A program made the translations under genes and the position numbers. The notes beneath the pieces were generated by a model. The model did not search any database. It was not told the origin of the DNA and was given only the letters and a program-made list of their open reading frames with translations. From positions 186,001-250,000 of the forward strand of contig JAGVSM010002639.1 of NCBI GenBank assembly GCA_022494885.1: a stretch of DNA of 64,000 nt. The letters run 5' to 3'. Each line of letters starts with the position of its first letter. The stretch's first letter is position 1. Source of the stretch: Micrasema longulum. Lineage: Eukaryota; Arthropoda; Insecta; Trichoptera; Brachycentridae. Below are positions 42,500 through 53,484 of the stretch, in pieces.

Positions 42500-43760
42500 A
42501 GTAAAAAACTTACATAAATCAGTTCGTATCTATAAAAAGGACTTGACTGAATTTAAAATGAGACACTTCAAACATTGTTTTACGAAAAAAAACAATTTTC
42601 TTGATAATCTGGTAAATTAGAGATACGCGTCATAGTTCATTTTGTGAGCGAAATTGAAAAAAAACTTTCTATCCAAAAAAGTCTGAGATCGTTTAATCTC
42701 CGTTTTCCACATTTCTTTTTCGTTTCGTTAAAACGTTGTACGCAGTTAAGTCGGGTTTACACGGCGCAGTACATGATAGTGATACAACAGAACATCTTGA
42801 CCGTAGTTCTCACGCGGAACGCCTAGAAAATGAATACTCGACGATTTGCGATACGGGCAAAAAATATGATTTATTTTATACGAAGATGTGTTAGAATTGT
42901 TGGAGGACAAACTGATGAATGAAAAATGCGCGTGAACAAAACGCACAAGCGAAGCAAGCGGCTATTGTCCTACTGTCCTGTCCGCGCGCGTTCACACAAA
43001 ACAACGTGGCTGCCAGCGGTGATTAAGGTAATCTATTGTTGCGCGGAGATCTCCCCCCGTCTATATTTATGACAATGTCTAGGTCCATTGTTCTGTCCTG
43101 CAAAGTATTTTTTCAAACGAGAACAATAGGTCCGATGCTGGGACATTGGAAGGGATGCTCAAACCCACCATCCACCTGCAGCTGTTATAAAGTCCTAAGA
43201 GTCCTGGGTGACTTTCTGTCAGCTAGGCATAGAGGAATGTTAGCAATATTATTCCCAAGGAATGAAAACTCTATGCAGATTAATGAGAGGGGAGGAGGCA
43301 GGGGCGAATCGTCCATATTAGCGATTATGCGCAGCTCACCATTATATTTGACTATCGATAATGATGTTTCACGGTAACTTTATTTACAGAAAGCAAGTAA
43401 ATAATGATTATTTCTTACAAATCATTAGCCACTGTTCGTATTTTTCTCAACACATGAATAAAAATATTAATTAAACGCGCCCAGCGCCAGCAGTAAGCAG
43501 AAAAACTAGCCCATTATTCCAGCTTATTTCTATATACAAATAGGTATACTATGTTTTGAACATCTAAAACTCAGTCGCAGTTTTTTCGTCCTAGAGTAAG
43601 CTTGCAGATTTTACAAATTATTTCAAGATTCTCAATTTCAAAAACGGTATTTCGATCATTATTTCTTTTGGGCTATTTTCATTTGAGATGATACAGTTGA
43701 CATATGACCACCATTGCTTTCATGCAGTCATATTACAGGACATGTGGCGCTCGACGCAGC
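42500..43760. other. CpG-richer stretch, possibly a DNA transposon remnant
   Basis: GTCGGGTTTACACGGCGCAG (about 42751) and CCGCGCGCGTTCACACAAAA (about 42981) look like inverted ends of a non-autonomous DNA element. The following 113-codon plus-strand frame (43036-43377) matches no family I know. A host exon cannot be excluded. Confidence 0.3.
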
Positions 43761-43761
43761 T

Positions 43762-43795
43762 AAATGAATAATGCTAAAAATAGCATTATTCATTT
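43762..43795. repeat. Perfect 15-bp stem, 4-nt loop hairpin
   Basis: AAATGAATAATGCTA, then AAAA, then TAGCATTATTCATTT. It stands alone next to CGCTCGACGCAGC. The stem is too short for a typical microRNA precursor. Confidence 0.7.
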
Positions 43796-44018
43796 CTAGA
43801 ACAAATCGGCCAGTTGACAATCGTAATGGGAATAATTATACCTACTGAATTAATTGTGCTGTTTTTTATAAACATTCATATAAGTTGTGTATAAATACAG
43901 CGACGAAATATAATATATCAAAAAGTTAATAAAAATCGTATTTTGAGTTGATTTCATAGACAAGAGATGTTGTACCACACAAAACCACAGAAAAAAATAG
44001 AAATTAAAGTATATTTGA

Positions 44019-44165
44019 ACTGGTTTGTGGTCCCGAGGTAGTATTGTGGATTCACGGACCAATGGTCCAAGGTTCAAATCCCACTCTACCACAACTCGAT
44101 TTCCATTTTTACAGCACAAGTTAATTACAACTTTCAGGAAATTGTCTGGAAATTTTAATATTTGA
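44019..44165 (+). mobile_element. SINE family B copy
   Basis: GGTTTGTGGTCCCGAGGTAG, GGTCCAAGGTTCAAATCCCA and body ACTCGATTTCCATTTTTACA. Confidence 0.6.
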
Positions 44166-44299
44166 GTTGATAATCAGAACCAGAGTATTTTTCTTTTTTA
44201 TCAATTTTTTAAAAATAAATATGTTTCTTGTATTATGTACTATGTAGTTACAAATTAATTGTATTTTTTTATAGCTTACCTGTAAACAAAATCGCAAGT

Positions 44300-44505
44300 T
44301 TTGAGTATGTCCAATGTTTGCTGACTGGCTGGATTTCCTCCCTAGGGAGTAATTCAGATATAAATTTGTTGCAACAGAGAGGGAAACATTTTAAACAACA
44401 CTTAAACCAGCCAATGACAGGTCATAAGCCCAGTAAATGTCTAGACTTCCATATTCTCTTCTCAAAAATGTTTTCCTTATCTGTTACAACAAATTTAGAA
44501 AATCT
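44300..44505 (+). mobile_element. Foldback-family unit with a central deletion
   Basis: Left terminus TTGAGTATGTCCAATGTTTG, then TGCAACAGAGAGGGAAACAT, then directly the right arm ACTTAAACCAGCCAATGACA, CAGGTCATAAGCCCAGTAAA and CTGTTACAACAAATTTAG. Confidence 0.7.
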
Positions 44506-44509
44506 CCGT

Positions 44510-45120
44510 TCGCCACTGGAAGGAGGATGTATGGACAGAGGTCAACACGTCACCTCCACCCCTCAGAATCCCCCTCGGTTTTTTTTTTATTAAAAAATAA
44601 AGCATGAACAAATATTTTATTTAAAAAAAATAATAAATACATAAACAAACGAGGATAATACATATACTAGTACTGTTAGAAAAAATACAATAACATGATT
44701 ACGTAGACGAAAAATAAAACATATTTGATGCTGGGACAGATTAACATTGTCCTATCCTCGTGTGAACGCTACTTTAGTTATAGGAATGTTGTCTTGTGAT
44801 CGTGATGGTTGTGTTGTTGTACGCTACATTCAAACACACAATGAAAGTATATGAGTTGTTGTACGCTAGAATCGTTTACAATGTACATCTACTAAACACA
44901 CCCTTGTGATACAAAGCCTAAAGGGTTTGCTCAAGTAGGGATGAAAGTTGTCTGAGTTAATCACTTAAGAAATATACTACATCTCGGGTTAAATACGGGC
45001 TCTTTGACGACATTTCGCTTTATAAATATCCAAAGACTTTTGTTAATTAAAAATCGTCTCCCGAATATCCAAAAGATTGGAGAATTATTTTTTAAATTAA
45101 TACAATTAAGATTAACAAAT
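44510..45120. other. No gene recognised
   Basis: GTCCTATCCTCGTGTGAACG at about 44750-44769 loosely resembles the DNA-element ends near 42980. GTTGTTGTACGCTA occurs twice (44813, 44857). Confidence 0.3.
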
Positions 45121-45124
45121 TACA

Positions 45125-45405
45125 GCAGGGATGGAGAAAACCTTAAAGTAGGGAAAATGAAAGTTTAGGCATTTACAGGGCTTATGACCTGTCATTGGCT
45201 GGTTTTAGTGGCCACTTTGCACACTTTGCACACACATTTCTGAAATTCTTCCATTCGTTGATTTTAGTGAAGTTAAATAGCTGACACTTTTCAGGTGTTC
45301 TCCATCCCTGTTGTAATTTGTTTATCTTAATGACTCCCGAGAGGGTGAAATCCAGTCTTTTGTCTACACACATTAGGACAAACTTAAATATTGTAATATT
45401 ACTTT
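45125..45405 (-). mobile_element. Foldback-family unit (internally deleted)
   Basis: AGGCATTTACAGGGCTTATG, GACCTGTCATTGGCTGGTTT and GTGGCCACTTTGCACACTTT are followed by CATCCCTGTTGTAATTTGTT and the outer end GTCTACACACATTAGGACAA. Confidence 0.7.
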
Positions 45406-45514
45406 ATTGTTCTATTATATTGAACTCTTTTAAGTACTTGGCAGGTTTATTTGAATAAAACATGAGTAATAAATCAATTTAAAAAAAACATTTTTTCTAA
45501 CCTTTTTGTAATGT

Positions 45515-45700
45515 AATGTAATGTTTAATTGGTGTCCTGACAAAGAAGCGGGTATGTCTCGAAACCGGTAGACAAAAAAAAGTCGGTAAGTGGTTATATA
45601 CAAATATTAAATAACATTTAGTAAAATGTTTGACCACAAAGTTAATGCTTTAAATATTGATAATTATTATTTTATTTTGAATGTTCTTATTATATTAAAT
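45515..45700 (+). repeat. Old repeat with a CTGA...CGAAAC motif
   Basis: TGTCCTGACAAAGAAGCGGG, TATGTCTCGAAACCGGTAGA, then ATTTAGTAAAATGTTTGACC, the latter shared with 21540-21600. The first part faintly resembles hammerhead-like 3' ends of some retroelements. Confidence 0.35.
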
Positions 45701-45830
45701 TATCTCATTTGGGTCAAAAATTATGTTTGGGAATCACATCACAAAATCTTGTTCCCGTTTTTTTTTCACTTCCTTCAATGTGACTCCCATGGTTTGGTTT
45801 ATCCTTTAAAATACAGACATTTTTAGAGCA

Positions 45831-45904
45831 CATAACTAAAATATCTAACAAAGCTAGAGTTTTGTGACATAACTAAAATATCTAACAAAGCTAGAGCTTT
45901 GGAT
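45831..45904 (+). repeat. Tandem duplication, 37-bp unit
   Basis: CATAACTAAAATATCTAACA with AAGCTAGAG is repeated at 45868 with almost no change. Confidence 0.8.
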
Positions 45905-46019
45905 TTGTACTAAGAATCGGCAAAATATTTTAATAAAACAAATACATTAAAATATCTGTACACATCTCTAGTTAGGAGTCAATAAGAATATAATTCACAA
46001 ATTATATGGTCACCGTATC

Positions 46020-46290
46020 AAATTACCTACTCGGAGTCCCATGAGAAAATTCAAAATAAATTTATTAGATACATTAAATTTACGATGGGTATCCCTAGAG
46101 ATCGAATAAATTATAACAAATTTCTAAACACTCTAAAATGATCTTAATTGCACGAACGTAGAACATCAACCGATCATCAACTTTGTATAAAATAATAAAA
46201 CCAATATTCGATACCCATAATTTATTGCAGTTGATTTCGTTCTATGTATCTGCCGCCTAGGTTGAGCTGAACATATGTATATTGTATTTT
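46020..46290 (+). mobile_element. LINE fragment: RT C-terminus
   Basis: EKIQNKFIRYIKFTMGIPRD, then RINYNKFLNTLK, then in other frames HERRTSTDHQLCIK and ISFYVSAARLS. The order matches the Jockey-type C-terminus, and frames are broken. Confidence 0.55.
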
Positions 46291-46299
46291 ATTGTCAAA

Positions 46300-47180
46300 A
46301 TTCTCGAACGGTAGCTCCATATAATTTTAATAGAACACTTTTTAATAGAACACAAAACAATACTCTGATATATTTAATTTATCCGTATCTAACTACAAAA
46401 ACAAAGTTACGAATATATTATTGGTAAAAAGAGAAAACTAACTTCAATAGATCGGGGAATGAGCTTAGTTATTTTATTAGTGTCATAATTATGTTTAAAA
46501 TATGTGGTGATATAATATAAATAGGTGATGCATATACCAATATATTAAAAAAAAATCACCCTTAAAGCCTTTTAAGTACTAGTCTATGACTCTAAATTCC
46601 ATTGACTCTTTGTTTGTATTTTGATTAACCGGGAAGTAGATTATCCGGTGTCCGCATTTTCCGTCTACCCGGTAAATCGGGAGTTGTAGGAAACTTATGC
46701 GTGTAATACCTTATATTTGACAAGGGTTCCCTTAGCCCCCCCCCTTAACTCCCCGCTCCCCGCATCACGCTACCAACTTCCCATTCCATAACCACCGGAT
46801 TCAATTATTACAAATGGTTTATGTGAAGGATTATATTAACCGACATTTGGGTTCTTAGGAAGATCAAGAAAGATTTTGTGAGAACGATGATTTTTAAATT
46901 CTTAGAAGCAAATCAAATACATGTTTTTTGATGCTTAAAATGTAAACTATTTGATCCTTATAAATCTTAATAGATATTGTATATCAACAGACTCATTAAT
47001 TATTACGGACTATGGTAGTCTAAGTATTAACAGACATTATGACATAATCTATATATTTAAATGATCTCTATATACTTGTGTAATGTATGTATTCATTTTA
47101 GATAATTGTAAAAATAACATTTGAACACCTAGTTATACTTTTACTAATAAACAATATGAACAAAAATAATTTAAAAAACA
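46300..47180. other. Intergenic, no gene recognised
   Basis: A C-rich run at 46734-46760, and ACCGGGAAGTAGATTATCCG with CTACCCGGTAAATCGGGAG at 46630-46690, the latter a weakly palindromic, less AT-rich patch. Confidence 0.3.
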
Positions 47181-47189
47181 AAACATTGT

Positions 47190-47500
47190 TATAAAATCTA
47201 GACGCTTTTTGATGACGCTCTATCTACCTACATGGATGTTTATTTGTTTTGTACCTATGTGGATAGACCGAGCATCCCTTATCTCTTTTGGTAACTCATT
47301 AAACATCTTACGTCTTTTATGATACAGATGGTTTTGAGTTGCCTGGAATCTTGTTTTGGGGAGTCTGAATTCACCTCCCTTCGTAGGATAGCGATGAATG
47401 AATTATTATGCCGAACATCACTAAACATGTGTAAGGGCAATGATTTATTTCTGAATTTAAATATTTATTTTATTTTATTTATTATGGTTCACAAACAATA
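47190..47500 (-). mobile_element. LINE fragment: RT C-terminal tail
   Basis: The minus strand reads LPKTRFQATQNHLYHKRRKM, then FNELPKEIRDARSIHIGTK: the ...FNxLPxEIR... motif near the end of Jockey-type ORF2. Confidence 0.6.
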
Positions 47501-47539
47501 AACAATACATACAAAATTAATAAAATAATCACAATATGT

Positions 47540-47968
47540 TATCAACAATATTTTTGGCTTATCCAAATTTTTGTAGACAAGGACTGGATTTAACTCCCTG
47601 GGGAGCTGTTAATATTAACATATTACAACAGAGATGAAGAACATTTTAGAGAAGGTAATATGGAAGTCTAGGCATTTACAGGGCTTATAACCTGTCATTG
47701 GCTGGTTTAAGTGGCCACTTTACACACTGTGTAACATTCACCATTCTGCCCACAGTTGAACATCTGTATTCTTTCAATTCTTTTATCTGTAGATGTTCAC
47801 GAAGTTAAAGAGCTGAAACCTTTATTTATGCGGGTGAGATTCACCATGGTGAATGTTACACAGTGTGCAAAGTGGCCACTTAAACTAGCCAATGATAGAT
47901 CATAAGCCCTGTAGATGCCTAGACTTCTATATTACCTTCTCTAAAATGTTCTTCATCCTTGTTGTAAT
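47540..47968. mobile_element. Foldback-family unit, both arms present (type copy)
   Basis: Left arm ATATTACAACAGAGATGAAG, GGAAGTCTAGGCATTTACAG, CACACTGTGTAACATTCACC. The internal part has AAAGAGCTGAAACCTTTATT. Right arm GGTGAATGTTACACAGTGTG, ATAAGCCCTGTAGATGCCTA, TCCTTGTTGTAATATGTTAA. The arms are inverted copies of about 135 bp or more. The unit is 429 bp and has no coding capacity. Confidence 0.8.
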
Positions 47969-48129
47969 ATGTTAACAATATGTTATGTTTAAATATTGTT
48001 CACCAGTTATATGTGAAGACATCATGCGCAAATAAGTAAAAAAAAGTATAAATATATAAGTATACACAAAATTTCTTCTTAAAATTGACTAGCTAAGTAA
48101 AATATTACAATAAACTATACTAACAGGTT

Positions 48130-48540
48130 TTTACAAATTATTTTACTTAAAACATAAGGGACAATTTGATTTCATAAATTCCGTTACAGTTCTCCTATAA
48201 TTATTTAACGTATCGTTAAAGATATCAATATCATCACTACTTTCTATACAATTATATAATCTTAACATACTTGATAATAATTTAAGTGCGCTATGTTATT
48301 ATTGAAGGTTGGAAGATAAAATGTATTGTACGATCTCATTCGCCGACTGAGGACATTCAGAGTTACGTTTTTTAAACAAAAAAAGACAATATCACAATTG
48401 ATTATGATAATTTAAAAAGTCTAAAATCTTTCTCCTTAATTCCATGTTATCTAAACCAACATGTTCTAGGCGCAGATCGTAAGACTGATGGATTCTGGCC
48501 AGGTTACGTTTAAATTTTATGAACAAATTATCGATGTTAC
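48130..48540 (-). mobile_element. LINE fragment: RT C-terminus
   Basis: FIKFKRNLARIHQSYDLRLE, then HVGLDNMELRRKILDFLNYH, and after a break NVTLNVLSRRMRSYNTFYLP. Jockey/CR1-like. Confidence 0.65.
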
Positions 48541-48544
48541 ATAT

Positions 48545-50155
48545 TTAAAAGATTTATATATTACGTAGGTATATGAATCCTAACATTTTTATAAAATAAG
48601 TACTGGATTAAACCCATCGGAAGGATTATTTATTTAAGATTGCTTTAAACAAATATGAAAAATCCATTTGCGAAGGGGACTTCTTAGCCAAAGTAAAAAG
48701 TATAAAGTAAATAAGTCAAACTCAGTACCTTGCCAAGGTAGAAATGCCATAATATACGTTAATACTGATTCCATACTAAGTTAGGTACTAAATATCTCTT
48801 TTATTGTTGTTCTTGGTACTGGAACTATGAACTACACTTATTTCAAGTTTTGTCGGAATACTTTTCTTGAACAAAAAGCTGTTTACATTTCGTTTTATGG
48901 CTACTTCAATTTATCTACGAGGTCTAACGTGAATATCAAGTGCTCACGGTCACAGTACAATTTTTTACAGTGAATTTATTGAACGATTTTTAAGATTTCA
49001 CAGGCTGTGTTCTGAACCAGCATAAATATTTTGATATAAAGTATATGTATCCATCAAACTTCTTGGTTAAGATTTCTTTATTTATTTACTGACCACGCGA
49101 CGTGCGCTTTCATCTAAGTAGGCGTCAGCAAAGGAAAATGATTTGTTAAACATATTTTCGGATTTACAACGATGTTTTACGAGCTCAAGAAGAAATCACG
49201 GAAAAAAAATTAATTTGGGGACAGACATATAATAAAATCATATAATATAATAAAATGAGCTCATGAACATTCCATTAATTTCCAGATTACCAATAAGTAA
49301 AACAATTGACACGACTCAGTAGATAAAAAAATTATAGAAACATAGTGAAATTGTTGATACGAGTTAATTAGTATAAAATTTTTAAATGATGGACTCATGG
49401 AATTATTTTATATATCATGTCCAAAAAACCGTCAATCAACCCTCGCTTTGCCCCAATTTCTCCACGCGCATGCGCGAAGTTGCCGCGTAATGTTGCCAGA
49501 TCACGAACAATATTATCATAACCAAAATGTAAAATTTATAGTTTTTAAAAAGCAATTTGTTAATTTCTCTAAAATTTTATCGTTGACGCGGAAACATTGA
49601 TTGACTCAATAAGGTAGATAGGTAAAGGGTAATTAAATAAGAGTAATTGAACTTGAAACTTTAAAAATAAAACAAATTTTATTTTACATAAAGCGGATAT
49701 TTTTATGTCATGTTAAAGAATATTTGATGCTATTATGTTTTAAAGATAATGTCGTTCAAATGTCCAGCACGGTATTGTTTAATCCGAGAGGACAAATTTT
49801 CGTTAGTTCTCTCATTGGATGAGCAACGTAGCGCAAAAAATTCAACTATCCTGGCAACACTAACAAAATGTCTATTTTGTTTTCTTCGACAATTTATGAT
49901 AGCAAAATAAACTAAATTCTTAAGTAATATGATTTGTGAATTTGCTACTTACACATGAAATGTGATCCCATCCTTGTTTCTTTTTGATCCCAGAAATCTT
50001 CTGCACTTTAAAACGACACAACACGGCATAGTTGAATTCAAATCGAGGGTTGCGTACTAAGCAACGTCTACAAAGGAACTAATCGTAAAAACTTAAAACT
50101 ACTCATTTATGAGTAGTTTGGTCGCCTTCAGTTTGATACGCGTATGCGGTTTCTG
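48545..50155. other. Stretch without a recognisable gene
   Basis: AT-rich with a CpG-containing patch at 49440-49510 (CCACGCGCATGCGCGAAGTT). CAACCCTCG near 49439 is inverted at about 50046, which may mark the ends of an old DNA element. Confidence 0.3.
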
Positions 50156-50159
50156 GAGT

Positions 50160-50600
50160 ATTCATGATTCAACAATGTTTGAGTATGTCCAAATGCTTGC
50201 AGACTGGCTGGATTTCCTCCCTAGGGAGTGAGTAATTCATATTTAAATTTATTTCAACAGAGAGGGAAAACCTTTTTGAGAAGGGAATATGGAAGTCTAG
50301 GCATTTACAGGGCTTATGATCTGTCATTGGCTGGTTTAAGTGGCCACTTTACACACTGTGTAACATTCACCATTTTGCCCATGTTTGAATATCCACGTTA
50401 CCTCAACTCTTCCATCTGTTGACTTTTGTGGAGTAAAAGAGCTGAAATCTTTATCACGTGGGTGAGAATGATAAATGTTACACAGTGTGTAAAGTGGCCA
50501 CTTTAACCAGCCAATGGCATGTCATAAGCCCTGTAAATGCCTAGACTTCCATATTACCTCCTAACAAATGTTTTCCTTCTCTGTTGAAATAAATTTAAAT
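50160..50600. mobile_element. Foldback-family unit, both arms present
   Basis: Terminus AACAATGTTTGAGTATGTCC at about 50173, TGCAGACTGGCTGGATTTCC, left core GTCATTGGCTGGTTTAAGTG, internal ACTCTTCCATCTGTTGACTT, right core GTTACACAGTGTGTAAAGTG and CTGTAAATGCCTAGACTTCC, ending near TCTGTTGAAATAAATTTAAA. Confidence 0.8.
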
Positions 50601-50610
50601 AAACATAATT

Positions 50611-50990
50611 CTAACTTGATAAAAAAATAATATTCCACAATTGGTAATATAAATTTGGACGTAGATGAAATGAAATTTCTAAGGCGGTGCAAAGGTCTGC
50701 AGCTACAGTAATACTTTGTATGATTTTTAAATCCAGTAATAACTGAAATGACATTCCAATATATATAGCTACACCTGTAGGAAGCATACCATATCGCTCT
50801 ATTTTACACACTTCGATGCCTTCACATTCAGGCGTATGTTCACAGTTTATTCCTATGTTTGAAATGTCAATTTTCGAGTTTGATGAGAGATATTGATGTT
50901 TTCAAATTCAAGAAGGTCAATTATGTGTTCTGCTTAAAAAAACTAGGCCGTTTTCACACAAAAAACTGTAATAATCCCCTTCTGAAAATT
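50611..50990 (-). pseudogene. Decayed coding stretch of unrecognised protein
   Basis: An open minus-strand frame (about 50903-50611) reads SNIGINCEHTPECEGIEVCK, then IERYGMLPTGVAIYIGMSFQ, LLLDLKIIQSITVAADLCTA, LEISFHLRPN and a stop soon after. Upstream, in neighbouring frames, are EGDYYSFLCENGLVFLSRTH and DLLEFENINISHQTRK, as if one protein had been broken by two small frameshifts. No retrotransposon motif is visible. I do not recognise the protein; host pseudogene or decayed exon are both possible. Confidence 0.4.
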
Positions 50991-51084
50991 TCATGATGTT
51001 AAAATGTCAAAAAAATAAATATCACCTCATACATGGTTAGAAGTCGTTTGAAATATAATTTATTTCTCCAGTCTGATCGCCCCA

Positions 51085-51681
51085 TTAACTCTTAAAAGAC
51101 TGTGGTAAATAATCCCTTTGCGCGCGGTGATGTAACATCGTGTTACCACTAGTAAAAGACGGAATATTCTAAAGTTCAGAAATTTGAAAAAAATGGAAAA
51201 CATGGAGACTACTGTTTAATAACTCCTTTTCAGTAATTTATGGGAATAAACATATAATTTAATCCTGTTTTACCAAAATAAATTGAAAATCACAAATACG
51301 CCGCTCATGTTACGCGCGTGCGTCCCCCATCATTGTCATTAACCGACTGAAGACCAAATCTGTTTTAGATGACACCCACCGCAAAACAGCGTCTCAGTCT
51401 TCCTAGTTATGATTTCTATCTTCGTGCTCTGTCTTGTATAAGGTATCTGTATATATGTGTTGCTGAATTAGCGGACATTCATGTTTCGCGTAGCAAGGTT
51501 AAATATTTTTTGTATTTACATATAGCATAGTGATACAAATTTTACTTTCCAAATCGGGTGTGAAAACGTCCATTTGAAGATTACGAAAAATACGAATTCA
51601 TCATTTTAAAAAATAAGAGAGATATATCAAATCTTGTGTCCTATGTCGACTAGTGTGACATCACAGCCACACAAGAGTTAA
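51085..51681. mobile_element. piggyBac-like MITE flanked by TTAA
   Basis: TTAA followed by CTCTTAAAAGACTGTGGTAA at the left. On the right the minus strand reads TTAA then CTCTTGTGTGGCTGTGATGT. Inside, GTGATGTAAC...CACTAGT is mirrored by ACTAGTGTGACATCAC. TTAA at both ends fits the piggyBac target duplication. 597 bp, no transposase. Confidence 0.6.
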
Positions 51682-51699
51682 AGTGACCATTCTGATTCA

Positions 51700-52320
51700 C
51701 TTGAGTGCATCCAGAAGAAATTCTAAAATATATCAATTTAAAGCTGCATATTTCAGCTGATTTATTTAATTATGATCAATTGTTATCTTTAGCAAATCTT
51801 TTAAAACTTTCCGATAGAAGAATCCTAACTGACATAATATTACTTTATAAAGTGATCAATTCATTCATTGACTGTCCAGATTTGCTGGAGTTGGTGTGTT
51901 TCCGTGTACCTAGTCGACGTACCCGCCACATATCTCATTTTTGTTCTGCAAGTTCTAGGACCAACTATCACATGCACTCGCCTATTCCTAGGCTCCATAG
52001 ATACGGTAATCAGTATGAGGACAAGGCTGATATATTTGGTTCTGGACTTGATAGTTATAAAGCGAGTCTGATTTTTTTTTCTCTCGAAATATAATTCTTA
52101 AATTTTTTTTAGTGTTTAAAAATGATTTTCTTCTTTGCTTTTATTAAGTGTATATTTCGTTGATATTTTTAGTTGCTTATGTATATTTACCTACTTGTTA
52201 CTATTGTTATAGTTATACAATTTTATCATTTATTGTTATGTATTTATATATGTACATTCAGAGTTTGTACGAGATTCTATTCAACATTATATTTGTCTGT
52301 CATTAAAATCATTAAATCGG
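51700..52320 (+). mobile_element. LINE fragment: RT C-terminus with 3' UTR
   Basis: The frame at 51705-52094 encodes LSLANLLKLSDRRILTDIIL, LYKVINSFIDCPDLLELVCF, RVPSRRTRHISHFCSASSRT, NYHMHSPIPRLHRYGNQYED and KADIFG. This is the typical C-terminal end of Jockey-type ORF2, here unbroken for 129 codons. The 3' UTR is TA-rich. Confidence 0.75.
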
Positions 52321-52324
52321 GTCA

Positions 52325-53045
52325 TATACATACATGATTAAATTCTTTTTTGTGTATAAAAAAAACGAATGCATGCATTGTTTATCATTTGCCAAAGTAT
52401 AAAAACATTACAACTGTTATGGAGATTTGATTATTTATACTTTTTACCAAAGTGCTATTATCTCAGTTTCACTTTTCTATGGCTCGCTGCTTTCTGCATA
52501 ACTACGTTCATTTGATGCACAAATTTCAATATTTTTTCACTCATTTTATCTTCAAAAGATTTTTTTTAAACACGAAGAACCTTCTGAAAGAAATTGTCAT
52601 TAAAAACACAAAATGCAAATGGTTTATGACAACTTATTCGTACTCAAAAATGTTTGTAAAATAACTAAATTTTCACGAAATATGAATGAATTTGTTTCAA
52701 CATTTCCCTGAAATATTGTTTCTGTATTTTGTTGGCCAATAAAGGAAATACGACATTTTGTTGGAATGTTTTCTGAATACAACACTTTGAACCGAGAGAG
52801 TAAATTTATAACATTCCGAATAGTTTAGTTCAACACTGAGGATATTTCGAAACAAGGTAAACATCGAACAGCGTCCAGCGCATGAATATTTCTTTAAAAC
52901 AAAGAAAATATGTTTCTTGGGAAAAGTCTAAGCGGGAAGAAGGAGAACAAAAGTAAAGGATCCGGTTGTTTGCAATCTTTGCTTGTCCTCAATAGTTCTC
53001 AGTGTATTTGTTTTCCGCAAATATTTATCTGAGAGATAAACAAAT
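52325..53045. other. Intergenic, no gene recognised
   Basis: Short frames only. Confidence 0.35.
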
Positions 53046-53049
53046 CTTT

Positions 53050-53140
53050 AAGCACCCATCTTGGGCCCTTTACGCCGACGACACTACGGTATTTAGAAAG
53101 TGTTCTCAAACTATTTTGACTCACCTATCTTTTATAGGCA
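53050..53140 (+). mobile_element. RT active-site fragment
   Basis: HPSWALYADDTTVFRKCSQT is followed by ILTHLSFIGK: the catalytic YADD block of a LINE RT, isolated between other repeats. Confidence 0.6.
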
Positions 53141-53180
53141 AATCATTATAACGAACATCGTTATGTAACAAAAACTGTCT

Positions 53181-53480
53181 ATAATTTAATTATTTATAAA
53201 TACGCCCAATGGGCATTTTTATGGACACATTTAAACATAGAAAATTATCATAAAAAAATAGAAAGACTCAATGGTTTATAGTAGACTTTGTGGGAGTGGA
53301 AGCGGGAGAGAGGTGTTTATAATTGAATTTGATTCAGTGATCGTTTGAAAGAAGACAACTTGTTATCAAATAAATCAAGACTATGTATGTTTGTTGGCCG
53401 ACCTAAGATTTCTGGGTATGGGGGAATGAAAACCATAGTTAGTTCTATGGTTATCGGTATGAAAGAGTAAGTTTTGTCTG
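53181..53480 (-). mobile_element. LINE 3' end (copy 1 of a pair)
   Basis: The minus strand reads LLFHTDNHRTNYGFHSPIPR, then NLRSANKHT, the ORF2 end. The 3' UTR follows, ending with the AATGCCCATTGGGCG hairpin-like motif and TATTTATAAATAATT. A nearly identical copy is at 56876. Confidence 0.65.
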
Positions 53481-53484
53481 AGGC

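Noticed and set aside
43036..43377. 113-codon plus-strand protein gene
   Set aside because: No family motif, no splice context and no supporting homology; kept only as a weak finding.
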